Origin: Lithospermum erythrorhizon
Lineage: Eukaryota > Streptophyta > Magnoliopsida > Boraginales > Boraginaceae
DNA length: 64,000 nucleotides
Assembly (NCBI GenBank): GCA_019722365.1
Contig: JADFUC010001333.1
Span: forward strand, 806,001-870,000
Direction of reading: 5' to 3'
Below are positions 47,582 to 61,283 of this stretch, piece by piece. The notes beneath the pieces were generated by a model. That model did not search any database. It was not told the origin of the DNA and saw nothing but the letters and a program-made list of their open reading frames with translations. Within the stretch, counting starts at the first letter, position 1. Each line of letters begins with the position of its first letter. The position numbers and the translations under genes are program-made.

Positions 47582-48778
47582 TTAATCTATTATACCATCC
47601 GTCCGATTGCTTGAAGTCAGATAATGATCTTTTGCAACTTAATTGTATTATTACTTCTTCGGATTTCATGTCTCGGACATCTTAAATCCTTCCTGATTTC
47701 GCTGTATATTTCACTCGCTGTCGATCCACATAAGTACGCAGAACATCCATAAAGCATTTACATGTAGATTATTAGATACCAATGTAATTCAATTAGATAA
47801 CGAAAGTAACGGCATCCATAATGTGGAGAATAAGTTACCTCATAATCACTCCGGTCTGAAAACTCTCATAAGAACAAGCATTTGAAGCCTCAGATCTTAA
47901 GCAATCTGCTTTTTCTCATTTCAGTTTACAAAATCCACTTGTACCCAATCGGTTTCACACCTTTAGTATAAATACAATAGGTCCAAATACTTGTCGATTC
48001 TTAAGAGAATTCAACTCAATATCTATCGTGATCTTTCCAATTTTTCAATCATGTTCATTTTAACATTCATCCAATGGATTCGGTTCGTGATCAATATTTC
48101 ATTAATTTCACATGCAATCGAGAATGAAAATATTTCATCAATATGCTTATTTTCTGCTCCAAAGATTGTGATAATATAATTGATGTAAATCTCTAGATCA
48201 TTCTTATTTTCGTTGTCATTATCACCCATCTCATTTTCATCACTCAGGCTTTTTCAAGAGCACGTTTTTCTATCACGAGGTTAATATTATCATTTAGTGT
48301 CTTATCAAGATCACTTTCTATTCGTATTAATTTTTTCTCTTTCTTTTCGGTGATTTTTATCTGAACTCACAAGCCAAAGTGCCATTGATGTACTTCGCTA
48401 TATCATTTTGCTTCTAATTTCAACTGAGAAGAATTATTATCAAGCAGGCCACGCTAATTTGTCACTTTTCATATAAGTAAAATGAATCGCAATTGATTCG
48501 CTAAAACCTCAGAAGTGCACAATTTTCTTTACATTTTCTTCCCATGATTTATTATATCGTCCCGAGCATGCAGCATTTACACATACCATGTTATGTCATT
48601 TTCTCGACTATTTCTTCCTAGACGGTGAAAAATCGCTCCCATCGAATGACAATCAAAGAACCTCGGCTCGAAAAAATATCAATTGCTAAAGCAAGAGTAT
48701 CTAATAATAGAGGTACCATACCCTACATATATGCCCAATCTCCTCAGGTCCCATCTTGTTCTCAGGGCGAAAGCTATT

Positions 48779-51412
48779 TGTAATAACCTGCTACAAAAAA
48801 AAAAAAAAAAATTAAATTTTTCGGCTCATGCTGACCCGAATAGTATATTTTTTTTTTTCTCGATGATGATATTATTTCATGTTAAAAGATTTCTTGGAGC
48901 CGAATTTCATTTATAATTTAAGAGCGTCAGCTATGGAAGAATTTTATCTGGAATCTAAGTCATGAGATTTAAGCACGACAAATGGAGAAATTAACCGAAA
49001 CCGAATCCAGACTCGATTTTTTTAAATATCCTTGTAAGTTTATCTCCACATCATCAAACACTTCACCATCTTCATCTGTCTATCTTGGCTCTAAATACTC
49101 CCCATTTTTCCCCTGAACATTTTTTTTCCATTTCTCTTCAATTAGCCGCCAAACTCAAACCGGCTTCAGAATATTGTTCTTCATCATTCTCTTCGAAAGT
49201 TAAGGTAAGAAATTTCAAGTCTTTCGAGATATTTTGGGTTTCAGGATAGTTGACTTTAGTTGACTTTTACATAATTGAATTTTATGATAAATCTTAGTCA
49301 AGCTACGGGTTCCAGGACGTATTCGGAAAGTATCAATTCGTGATTTAGAGATTGCCTGGAGACGCATGGCCTAGTTGACTTTTGTGGGTTTTCGCTGACT
49401 TTTATATGGATATTTTATAAGACTTTAAATGTGTGCGAGGTTATATTGGGACCTTATTAGTTAAGCGATGTTAAATCGTGATTTAAAATCGACAGCGGCG
49501 TTATATTTAAAAGTGTAAATCTGTGTCGAAGTTATAATTGATATTTCGAGCATGATTGTTAATTATGGATTGATGATTAATTAGAATGACTTATAAGTTG
49601 ATTTGTAATGAGAAAGCGATAAGATGGAATTTAGCGGGGAATCGATCGGGTCAGGTCCACGGATCAGAATTGATACTTATCCATGTTTATACCATTTAGA
49701 GATAGTTCCCCCAAGAGTCGGGTTACGATCTTCTAGAACCGCCGGCATATGCAGAGGTCTTGATTATACTTCTTCGGTGTCGGCAGAAGCGCCGACGCGA
49801 GTGGCAAGCACTGACGGTTTTTCAGGAAGGCTCATGGGTAACAAGAAAGTAGCATTTATCTCACTGGTGTTACTTTATGTACTTACTTTAAATCAGAACA
49901 TAAGTATCATGATATGATTATGCGAGAAACGATATACATGTAATTGTTATATGATTATGCGACATATTCCCTGCGGGCGCCAAGACGCTGAGGTAATAGC
50001 TCAACTCCCCAACTTATATTTCGATTGCGGCCTCGCTTCGCACTTATGATTTACGTGGCCTTGTTGGCGATCAGGTTTGACTTACTTATCGCGAGATGTT
50101 TTAGATGTGCTGATATTGCTTCGAGCAGTAGTGAATTTACATTTCCGAGAGCGACGGTTAGAAATGATCTACGACTGGAAAGCGATTTTGAAAGCATCTC
50201 AAAGCGAATTTCCATATTGGATTACTAGTGATTGTGCGACTCCTCCTTCCTCAAGTGATATGTGACACTATTGGCCCTATACTACGGTATAACAAGGCGG
50301 CTTAGCCCTATACTACGGTATGCGCGATGACTCGCTTGATCGCTTTGTTGTGTGCATCGTCGGGCGCGGCCCTATACTACCAGATAATACAAACCATACT
50401 TGCAGAGAGAGAGAGAGATAAGAAATGGGTGATGAAGTCTTTTGATCACTTTGTCAGGTATCGTTGGACAGTGGCCCCATACTACGGTATAATAAGCAAG
50501 GGCGTGGCCTTATACTTTGTGTATAAGCGCGTGCCTTTATACTTTGTGTATGTTGCCGCGCCTTATACTTGCGGTATAAGCGCGTTTTAAATTATACCGC
50601 GGTATAAGCTGCTGAAAGTATTTGTTGGATTAGTCCATTCCCCGCAGTAGACGGATCGAGTATACGCATTGGGGAGCATGTATACCCATGGATACGAGAG
50701 AGGTTCAATACTGTAGTTTTAGTCGTTGTCGAAGCTCCATTGATTTCTTTCAATTGTGCTTCACAAGCCTTCTATTATATCCCACAGATTATGTTTGAGA
50801 TTTCCCCTCAAGGAATTATGTTGTATGACTTGATTGGGATAGTCCTCGATATACGTATATTATTCATATTTGATTATTAAATTATGACTATCTCGCTCAG
50901 ATGGTAAGTTCACTGCAGTTAAGTTTCACTAAGCCTCGCGGCTTACACTTTCGCATCAAGCGGCATTTCATTTGTGCCAGTCGACAGACCGCCGCTGAGC
51001 CAAGAGGTCAAGCTGCAGTTTTGTTCCGAAGGGCTGGCGAAGATCGGGCGGCGGTAGATCATCACAAATCGATTTTTTGACGCTATGTCAATCGCTTTGA
51101 TTGTTGTATTTTCCTTTGAAACTTTAGCCTGGTCGGGCCGTCATTATTTTGTATTCGTGGATACAAGATGACATCGGCTGTAGCCTCTGGCTGGCATTAC
51201 TTTATTTTGGGATACGCCAGGCATATATATATGGGTTTCGCTATTTCGATATCACCGATGGATTATAAATTTTAAAAACTGCTTTGATTGGGAAACTTAA
51301 TTGCGGATCACATTTTTGATTGAAACGAATTACTTAAATCGAAGCCGCCCATCTGGCTTGACTGTGTTCGATTTTAATGACTTCACTCGTATGACCTGGC
51401 GGCCAAGTTACA
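48779..51412 (+). mobile_element. Ty3/gypsy-family solo LTR inside the copia integrase
   Basis: 2,634 bp from TGTAATAACC to GTTACA, giving matching TGTAA/TTACA termini. It has no coding region. Flanks are CTATT (48774-48778) and CTATC (51413-51417), a 5-bp target duplication with one mismatch. Joining the flanks restores the copia integrase reading VYVPIA. It shares GCATTTATCTCAC-GGTGTTA with the gypsy LTR at 33.6-38.0 kb, and both lie in plus orientation. Confidence 0.85.
50268..50612 (+). repeat. minisatellite of palindromic ATACTACGGTAT units in the LTR
   Basis: Seven to eight irregular copies of GGCCCTATACTACGGTATAA-like units, including variants with ATACTTTGTGTAT and ATACTTGCGGTAT. Each core can form a small hairpin because ATAC pairs with GTAT. 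Unit spacing varies, so this is not a strict tandem array. Confidence 0.75.
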
Positions 51413-54400
51413 CTATCGGGTACATAAACCGCACAACCAAAAATCTTGACGGGAAATATCCGGCTCCTCGACCAATCAAGTTGGATATGTAGTATGTTTA
51501 TGATTAGTACTTGATCTTAAACGTATTAACGATGCACATGTAAAATTGCATGACCTCATATAATAATAACCGTAATTTCGTTTCCTCATTATCAACGGTC
51601 TAGCAATATACCGAAGACGCTTAATTAATGATTCTCGCTAAACCATTTGTGTATGCACAATGAGAACATTGTTCAATAGTAATTCCACTGACATGCAATA
51701 ATTATTAAATGATTCGTGATGTAAATTCACTTCTAAAGATGTCAAGTCTAACTTTCTTTATGCGATAACGATAAATCAGGTTTTAATTTGATTATTCGAG
51801 CAAGAAATCTTGCAAATTCCATACGACTGACAATAAACAAACACGCGACCATCTACTGGGGATGCGCATCAATTAATACCATAAAAATACCCGAGGGGTC
51901 CAGACGGATGGATTAAACCACATATATCACCTCAATTCTTTTCAAGAAATGAAGGTGATTCCGTGTGAAGCTCAGACAAGGCATGCCTAAGCATATTTTC
52001 CTACGTAACGCTTCACATGTTATGTTATTTATCTTTAAACCTTTCGGTGGATGACTATGTGTACTTTCAATTATTTTTCTCTATCATCAGGTTGACTGAC
52101 GTGAACGATCACGCTACCTAGAATATAGTTTTGGGATCCTCTTCTATTACTAAGCTACATTCAATTTCATGAATATAAGTGTGTAACGTGAATCCATAAG
52201 GTACTCTTAGTTTCTCTAATATTTTCTTTTTTCCCAAAACACTAGCAAGAATACGTATGTATTTTATTTTACCTTCGCCATCGCTTCAAGACGCACTGAT
52301 TTATGTATGTCATTAAAACTTACAAGTTTCTTTTTTGATTTTGAGAATATATCATTAATGACAAATTTTGTTCCATTTGCAATATGAACATGACATTACC
52401 TAATCCTTCAATTAAGTCCCCCAGACTGGTAGATTGTATTTATTACTCGCTTTGGTGTGATTTATATCGCAAAAAATGTCTTCTTCTTGAGGATTACGTG
52501 GGTCGCTCCATTGTCCGGGATTTAAACGTTTACAATGTGTTTCATCTAAGCCTCTTCAAACATGTAATGATATAAGACTTAAGAGAGAGTAAATCAACAC
52601 AATATATAATCAACATTATTATTTCATGTGATATAAAACAACATTACATACATCTTACATAATACAAATATAGGAGATTATTTCATCACACATTTATTCA
52701 AACATAAAGTAGTTCATGATATCAAATTTTTCTTAATCCAAGTTCATTTCATTTGTTCCATCACCGGGTTCCGCGGGGCTCAAGATATTGCCGAGTCATC
52801 CTTAGTTCACAGTTAACTTCCTTTTCTTTTCTCCTTTCCTTTTCTTTTTAACAGATGCTTTATCTTTTACAAAGATATTCTGGCGCTCTACACCCCTGTA
52901 ATTAACGGCATTTCTTTCCGCATCCGTAATTGCCAAATTGTCATTATTTTTGTATGAACCTCTTGATTTTGTACTTTTTCTGTCGATTTGGGTAATTTCA
53001 GAGGTCTATTATAATTCTACTTGAACCACATCCACGACTTCCCGACCACTTAAAATTACTGTCAATTTACTCTCGACTCACCTGGCCTCGAACTCAATCG
53101 ATCATAACCATCACGAATTTAAAAAGTCGTCAGATTTGCTTTGAAATGCCATTGTACCAAATAAGCGTAGAATCGATGGTTTTTCAAAGAAGACTTTATT
53201 ATTCTTTTCTCATCAAAAGTGGCAATGCACTAATTCTCGAATATTTTTATATTCCCCGATTCTATATCGTTTCGCAACAATATTTCCGCGACGCATGAAA
53301 CATTGAAAACGTTTTTTTCTCTAATTTTTCCTTCGCTACAACTTTGCCACAATATTCTAATCGAGATAAAATTTTAAAACAAGGCGATTTGTAATCAACA
53401 ACACTTTAAAGTCTCGAACCTCGCCTTGTTCCCATTCATCGATTGGCTGCAGTAGTAAAAGAACTTCGGCTGGTATCCAAATTTTCTTTGAGTTATTCTA
53501 TAGAACTTAGATCCTCTCATATCTGATATTCTAATTGTGTAGAGCATCAAGAGGATCCACCATTAGTCTTAAGGGACTTTAGATTTTTTCATGTAAAGTT
53601 CTTCTTCTCGCTTTTTCTCTCTCTCTTTTCCAATCATTTCGATGTTCCCCGCATTATCTATTCCAAGTAGAATTTTTTCAAAGTTCCTCAGATCCGAGAT
53701 ATCTTATAACTTTGTTCGCCTGCGACATGTACTTGTCTCCTTTGAGGTTTGGGAGAGCCAAGTTGAGTTTATAGTTGTATTATCGTTATATCTAAATAAC
53801 AAACAAACACAATCAATATGAAATTAATGACATTTTATTCAATATTACATTCTCACATTCAATACAATAGACAAATCTTATTCAATTACAAATACCATGT
53901 TCACTCTTCATGAAAATCTCTATCGAAACAAAAAATAAACAATCCAAGCTAAGATTAAATAGTAAAATGCTAATTACCAAAAATATCATTATTCCCTTAC
54001 CTATCTATTCAAACCAATTATGAAAAGAAAGGCTATTTATAGCGACAAACACTAAAATATTTGCCATTTTGAATCAAGTTATAAAATACTTGAGAAAGAT
54101 GTTTATGAACGCAAGGAAACGAAGTATTTATGTAGTGAAATTTTGAGAAGTGTCCGTTATTGTTACTGCTTTATTACCAAGCATTTAATCGCTTGAGGAT
54201 GTAAAATAATATCATTTAAATGCTCATTATCAAAAATGGGGAGGAAAAATATTTTGGTGCGTAAAGATGATGTATTAAGTAGAATGCAGCATGTAAGATC
54301 AGAACACATGACGAGCAATATAATACACATGGTTATAAACAAATAATTCATGTCAATAACGGTCGTTAAGATAACACAATAAATAGATAATAATATGTTT

Positions 54401-54984
54401 GACGCTTTTATACCTCCACCAAGTTATAAGTAACAACACGATATTTTTATATTTAACTCTCCACTAAAATAACCATGCTTATTACAGCACTTCGACGATG
54501 TCAAGCCCATAATAATACCACGCTTATTATAGATCACTGTATCGAGACGCCAGCTTTCCATAATATTGTCATGCTTATTATGTATCACTAGATCTGAGAT
54601 GTCATTTTCAATAAGAGAAAATAAAATAATAAAAACAACTATTGTACATCACTGACTCGATCATGCATTTTATAACAGAGCAAAGATAAAATAATAATAA
54701 TATTAGAAAAACTATTGTTATGCAGTCACTGACGATTCCAGCTTACTATAACAAGAGTAAATAACTACAATAATAAATAATAACTCTCTCGGACATGTAC
54801 TCGACATATACGCTTATCTATAATAGACTTCGTTTATGTAATACTGACATATACTGCCATTCATAATAGCAGAACATATAACAAATAAATATCAAAAAGT
54901 GGTAAAAGTACGTATAATATACCTAATAGTAATCACTTACTATGAGGCGACGTTACGGATAACTTGTTATAAAAACCGAAGAAT

Positions 54985-55169
54985 AAATACTAGACTAATA
55001 CCTATAACGCTACTATATTATTCAACGTATTTAAAAACTGTAAGCAGTAAAACATAAAATTATTCTTTACACTCGATACAAAAATAAAAGAGGGCGTGTC
55101 CTTTATAAAGAAAAATTCTGGTTACTATTCAATGAGCATCAGAAGATCGACTATCGTTGATTTTCAACA
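54985..55169 (-). mobile_element. start of the 5' LTR of the copia element
   Basis: The minus-strand start TGTTGAAAATC at 55169 and the following 180 bp match the 3' LTR at 46190-46412. The inner border of the LTR could not be fixed. A TATA-like CTATAAATAG on the minus strand near 54035 may be its promoter if the LTR is long. Confidence 0.65.
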
Positions 55170-55571
55170 CTTTGTGAGTTTAAATTTTATTTAAAATAAA
55201 CAAATAGAGCGAGAGATTTGTGAATTAGTCCTTGTAAAATAATATTATTGAGTTTCCTCCCATCCCCCTTTGCCGAGAGAGAGAGAGAGGAGAGAGAGAG
55301 AGAGGAATAATAAACACAACCAATTAAATCAAACGTTGTTCGATTTAATCCTCTTGATTAAATCTTAATCCGACATTATTAATCTTCATGTCTTTTCTTC
55401 TGATCACTCTCCGATCTTGTCTTAACACTCCCTAAACCTAAACTCGATCGAATATTATTTTTTATTTTATTTTATAATTTATGAAGTGAAATTTAATTAT
55501 ATATTATTGCAATAGTATATATATATATATATATTTACATATTATAGTATTGATTAATAAAAGTGAAGAAT
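55170..55571 (+). promoter_or_regulatory. promoter and leader region of the PP2A B55 gene
   Basis: Only about 400 bp separate the copia LTR edge from the start codon. The stretch contains a (GA)n run at 55274-55306, as often seen in plant 5' leaders, and an (AT)n run at 55518-55538. No single TATA box can be chosen. Confidence 0.5.
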
Positions 55572-58500
55572 ATGGAAGGTGGTGATGACGTGGCAGCACC
55601 ACCCCCTCTGGAGTGGAAATTCTCGCAGGTGTTTGGTGAGCGCACTGCTGGAGAAGAAGTCCAGGAAGGTGAATTATTATTATTATTATTATTATTTTGT
55701 TATATACGGAGTATTAATTAGTGATTTGCTAAAAAAGATTGGATCTTTTCACTGTTTTGATGTATTGAGCTAATCAAAATTAACAAAATTATAATGTTAA
55801 TAGTAAAGTAGTGTAAAAATACTAGACTATAGTTTAATTTTCATAAAATATTATACATCATATTAAAAGATATTCGAGTTCAATTAGAAAGTGGACTATG
55901 TTTATTGGATCCCGATGGATGTTTCGGCTTGTCTATTTGGTGTATAGTTAATGGTATGCTTGGGAAGATAGTTTTGTCAAATTTGTGATGGATTATTAGT
56001 GCATTATTTGCTGATTCTATGAAGTTAACTAATGAAGAGAGGTGATTCTATTAGTTTTCGTGATTTTGGTTAAACGACATCCAGTAAGTTCAAAATGTTC
56101 GAGTGGTTAGAATGCACTGAACTATACGACATTCATCTTATGTAACATATACTTGTTCTTCTGTAGATGAGTGTTGAGAGCTATTGCCTATCGACTAGAT
56201 TTTGTTTTTTGTTTTTACAGTTGATATAATATCTGCTATTGAGTTTGATAAAACCGGTGACCATCTTGCTACTGGTGATCGTGGAGGCAGGGTGGTTTTG
56301 TTTGAAAGGACTGATACTAGAGAGGTAGGTTGCTAGATTCATAAGCTTTCCATATTTTATATGGCATATTGATGTATCTTTATCTTCTAAAAAATCTACC
56401 ATATAGCATGGAGGAAGCCGGAGAGATCTTGAGAGGATGGATTATACCGTTAGTCGACATCCAGAATTCCGTTACAAGACAGAGTTCCAGAGCCATGAAC
56501 CTGAGGTATTTATTCGACTACTTTTTTGCTGGGAATCAGTGTTAGACATAATCATGTGTTAAGGAGCATTTGGGTAACTATGGGACTTTTCTGTCGAGAG
56601 GTTGTGAACTATACATTTTGACCTTGCCTATTTCTTGAACACAAGCAGATCCACTTATGTTAGAAGAAATAACATAAACCAGTTTTATCATTTTTCTTCC
56701 TTATATGCATTTGTGTCTTTCTGATTTTGCCTCTATCTTTGTTATTCTGTTTTTCTTTTCTTATCATTTTTCTTCCTGTATACCAATTGTCCACAAAATT
56801 CCTCTCAGTTTGACTATCTCAAGAGTTTGGAAATCGAGGAGAAGATAAACAAGATACGCTGGTGCCAGACAGCTAATGGTTCTCTATTTCTCCTTTCTAC
56901 TAACGATAAGACAATCAAGATTTGGAAGGTAAGAACTCCTTTGGGTGTTATAATTCAATCACCATAACCCTTGAGATAATTATTTATTATGCAATATTAA
57001 GAACAGATTGCGTTTTGACATGTTGGAACAAAGTCGTGGACACTTCGGGTGCTTAGTCCCTGCCCTGTTTTCTTTCATTCAATCTACTCGAGAGCTTTCC
57101 TCTTCTCAAAATACTGGTTTTATGGTTTTCTGAGTTACTTTGTTATTTGTTCAATTAAATAGGTGCAAGAGAAGAAAATCAAGAAAATCTCACATATGAA
57201 TGTCGATACAACAAAAGGAATTGGAAGTTCAGAAGCGAGTACAAGTGTCGCTTCCAGTCCTAAACCTTATCTTGCAAATGGAGGACATGTGTCTTTGGCT
57301 AATGACTTATCATTTCCTCTTCGTTTACCTGTGGTAGTTGTATATACTTAAATTTTTATCTTGCTATCTATTGGCGTGTCTGTATTTTCCTGTGTTACCT
57401 CAATTCCGTTATATATATGAGAATAAAAGGAGTCACGTAAAAGCTTAGAGATCTATTATATCTGTGCTCTCTCTTTTCCTTATCAACAATTACATGCTCC
57501 AAATGTCTCTAAATAAGATCCTGCCTAAGCAGGGTAAGGGGAGTCGGATTGTTCACAACCTTACCCCTGTAATAATAGGGAGAATGTTTCTGAGTTGACC
57601 CAAGATGAATTGCAAAGGCTAATTGACAATAAACAAGAAGCATAGGTATTGCAATGATTTATTCCATTATATCCAAGAGTCTGAGATTATAAATCTTAGA
57701 CTCCATAGGACATGGAGGCTCTCTTTTTCCTTGTCGTCAACTTATTTCAGAAAACTCTGGTGATTAACACCTATAAGTGTCAATTATTGTGGAATGTGGA
57801 TCTAAGATCGCATGTATGTTTGACCATGTTTACCCAGGTCTTCCATTTTAGGTGGTATTACATCTTTCTGTCTGTCGTCATATCTTTTATTGTTTTAGTC
57901 GTCACATGTTCTTTGGTGCTTATTTATTATTTTGTAGGTTACAAGCATTGAAACAAACCTTGTTGCAAGATGCAGAAGGACTTATGCACATGCCCATGAC
58001 TACCATATAAATTCAATTTCAAACAACAGGTGACTATTTACTATTTAGAATCTCATTGTTTCTTTGCTGCAGCACTTCATGTTAGTCTACAATTTGTTCC
58101 TTGTGTCTGTTTAGTGTATCTTGGTTGTTGATCTACATCTGAATGGTAAACACGGTAGTTGCTGTTCTACTTGTGCAGTAATGAACTGTGTCATTGTTCC
58201 ATCTCTCTCATTGAACTTTTTTTGAATTAAATATTCCAAAAAACTAATCGTCATCTTTTCCTCCAGTCTTAATCTTTGCTCAAATGTTGCGATATCAAAA
58301 GAAGAAATAAACTCCCAAATGTGGTTAATTTTAACTGTTTCGGTGAGCTTTTGTAATTTGGGTTCAGGATTATTGATCAGCTTTTTGTTCCTTTCAGTGA
58401 CGGTGAAACATTTATATCAGCTGATGACTTGAGAATAAACTTATGGAACTTGGAAATATGCAATCAAAGTTTCAATATTGTTGATGTGAAGCCTAAAAAT

Positions 58501-60455
58501 ATGGAAGATTTAACTGGTAAGTTACTTTTGAGTTATAGTATTTGGATTGGTCATTTGCTTGGGTATCATCGAAAAACGTGTGGGCTATGCTCTCATTTTA
58601 ATGATACTCCCTTCCATCTTTCTCTGATGTTTACAACTTCGACCACCTTTTCTTCTTTTAACACTTTCTTTCCAACTTTATCCTTTTATGTGCATCCTTA
58701 TCTTTCACACCATCAACCCATTGTATATCTTTACTGTTTTATCTCCAAATGTTAACCAGACACCAACATGATGCTGGACCACATGCTGCCAACTACATAA
58801 TGTTTTCAAGGATAACAGTGTACTTTTAACTTTTAAGCACAAGTAAAAATTACCTTAACAACCATACAAGTCAAAATTGTAAACGGATGGAGTATTAGTC
58901 ATGTATCCTTCTTGTATAATATTGTTATTCTTATCCCAATTGTAAACTTATTGCAGAGGTGATAACATCTGCCGAGTTTCACCCTTCCCATTGTAACACG
59001 TTAGCATATAGTAGTTCAAAAGGATCAATACGTCTCATTGATTTGCGACAATCAGCTCTTTGTGATTCACATTCTAAATTGTAAGTATCCATCAACCGCT
59101 TCTGTCAATATGGCATGACCGCAGTAAATGCTTTTCAATGCAAATAGATTATCAATTTGTAAAATATCAATCGGTATATGGGATGAGATTTCGATTAGTA
59201 GCTCAATTTCTATAACTTGGCTGGAAAAAATTATTTGTTTACAGATTTGAGGAACATGAGGCACCTGGATCCAGATCATTTTTCACTGAGATAATTGCAT
59301 CAATCTCAGATATTAAATTTGCCAGGGATGGAAGATATATACTAAGTCGTGATTACATGACTCTAAAGGTAAAATATATTATTTTTTCTTTCAAAGTTGA
59401 CTTGTGAGAAGCAATGTATGTGATGTATTCTTCTTTTGCAAGGTTTTCATCATTAATGATCGACAACTTCACATGTTTGTTTAGAATTGGTTTATATATT
59501 TTTCTCAACTCTCAAAAGGTGGTCAATTAGAAGAATAGAGTTTGGTTTGAGTTTTATTGTATTAGGACTTGAGAATATGCCTGGTTAACTGGCGTACTTG
59601 TTAAACATTATAATGTTTAGTTTAGTATCTTGATACATATCTTGTGTTTCTTTCAGTTATGGGACATTAACATGGATTCTGGTCCAGTATCGACCTTTCA
59701 GGTTCATGAACATCTAAGACCCAAGGTAGTTTACTTTTTCTTTGCCAGGTTCCTGAAGGTATATTTGTTTTCTTAGTTATGACATGGCTTGATTTGAATG
59801 TGCGTCTGATCTTGCTCAGCTTTGTGATCTATATGAAAATGATTCTATCTTTGACAAATTTGAGTGTTGCCTGAGTGGTGATGGTCATCGTGTGGCAACT
59901 GGTTCATATAGGTAAGCCAGACTTTTTGGATTTGGTGTCTTTAAGTTTGGACATTATAGATTCAATATAATTAATGGCATTCTTTGCAGCAACTTGTTTC
60001 GTGTTTTTGGGAAAGCTCCTGGTAGCACAGAAACAACTACCCTGGAGGCTAGCAAAAACCCCATGAGGTATCAATTGCTACTTGTATAATGCAACTGTAA
60101 TTGTAATAGCTGTGTGAGGATAATTATGTTGATTTGCTTTTTCAGAAAGCAAGTTCAGACTCCTTCAAGAGGCAATAGTCTAACAAGGGCTGTGCGTGGA
60201 GGTAATCTCCCTCCCTCTCTGCCCATCAACGCAGTCCCATTTCTGTACTGTGAATCACCATATTAGTCTCTCCCATAAATGTAGTATTTGTTACAGAAGG
60301 GATCTATGCTTTTTGCAGGATCCGAGAGTCCTGGGGTTGATGCAAATGGAAATTCATTCGACTCCACGACAAAGTTGCTCCACCTGGCGTGGCACCCAAC
60401 CGAGAACTCAATTGCCTGTGCTGCTGCGAATAGTTTGTATATGTATTATGCATAA
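55572..60455 (+). CDS. PP2A regulatory subunit B, 55 kDa (B/B55/PR55)
   Basis: Fourteen plus-strand exons: 55572-55668, 56221-56324, 56407-56505, 56809-56928, 57163-57333, 57938-58029, 58398-58516, 58957-59080, 59245-59368, 59657-59725, 59820-59911, 59990-60067, 60146-60201 and 60319-60455 (TAA). Together they give 1,482 bases and 493 aa, with GT-AG junctions and matching phase throughout. The start [19 protein letters not shown] and end [11 protein letters not shown] are those of plant B55 proteins. WD40 blocks include [36 protein letters not shown] and [15 protein letters not shown]. The protein is a seven-bladed propeller that binds the PP2A scaffold and catalytic subunits and selects substrates; plant B55 acts in growth, hormone and nitrate-reductase control. 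No lesion is seen. A MITE sits in intron 7 and a (TTA)n run in intron 1. Confidence 0.96.
55672..55697. repeat. (TTA)n microsatellite in B55 intron 1
   Basis: About eight TTA/ATT units directly after the first donor site. Confidence 0.8.
58605..58894. mobile_element. MITE in B55 intron 7
   Basis: It begins TACTCCCTTCC and, about 20 bp further in, has TGTTTACAACTTCGAC. It ends GTCAAAATTGTAAACGGATG followed by GAGTA. The ends are inverted, but the left one has a short extra stretch. Length is 290 bp with no frame. Confidence 0.6.
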
Positions 60456-61283
60456 AGGATCTGAACTCTACACAATTGCAAGGTTTTGAAGCGCTGTCCG
60501 AAATGGCTAATTCTTCTTACAAACACAATGCTTTATAATTCACTTTCAAGTGTCCGGTCAATGACTACATCACCGTTAGAGATGGCTGTCCACAAAAGGC
60601 ACATCAGTCAACTTTGTTTGGCTCCTGAGAAGACAGCTAGCTATGATTTAACTCCTTCCTCGTTATGCTTCACCCTTTATTCCTTTTATTGTTTTACCTT
60701 ATTCGCGAAGGAAATTCATCTGTTTAAAATACTGGGTAGTAAGTAGAAGTTGGGGGAAAATGTGGTTTTTGCTCTCCTGAGAAGGATGTAGTTTTTTGCT
60801 CAGAGATGTTTCCCCTTGAAGGATCTGCTCATAACTTGTAGGGGGCGAAGCTTGTTAACCTCTTTTAGCTATAATTTTTTTGAATGATGGTTATTATATA
60901 CTGTCTCATAGAATTTTAATAGTATGAGTATTTTTTGTAAAAGAAATTCGGCTGCATTTTCTTAATTAATTTGTATGATTATCAGCATTTACTTTTGTTT
61001 GATCCGTCTTTCCTTGGAGTTTGGTACTTGTGCACTCATCTTCAATAATACTAGTATATGTCATCAACTTGTGTATCTATTGGTTGATTGCTTGCTTGTA
61101 ATATACTCATTTTCTTTTTAATATATGCTCAATTGCATTAGAAGTTTGATTGTCATTCTAAAAATAAAAAATTATACTTATCACAAGATTTCCAACAAAC
61201 GGTGAGGAGAATGAATGCTTCTGGAGTTTGGTCAACTTAATTGATAACCAAATTTGAGTTTCCATTTGGATATGATTAATACA
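60456..61283. other. B55 3' UTR and spacer
   Basis: The 3' UTR should occupy the first several hundred bases (AT-rich, with AATAAT-like signals near 61040). No other feature is visible. Confidence 0.5.

Larger units (their letters stand above)
46413..55169 (-). mobile_element. Ty1/copia retrotransposon, decayed and nested
   Basis: On the minus strand the order is 5' LTR (starting TGTTGAAAATC at 55169), gag remnants (about 52700-53500, including NDNLAITDAE-like sequence near 52930), integrase, reverse transcriptase, RNase H and 3' LTR. The integrase is split: KIFGCAVYVPI lies above 51413 and the continuation (RLGIYVG) lies below 48779, with a gypsy-type LTR between. Reverse transcriptase survives as a 194-codon open frame. 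RNase H (46600-46980) is recognisable but broken, for example around YPPKFFSFD. The element cannot move on its own. Confidence 0.85.

Noticed and set aside
50268..50612. Spaced palindromic repeats resembling a CRISPR array
   Set aside because: The units and spacings are irregular, the DNA is plant nuclear and no cas genes exist. It is a minisatellite in an LTR.
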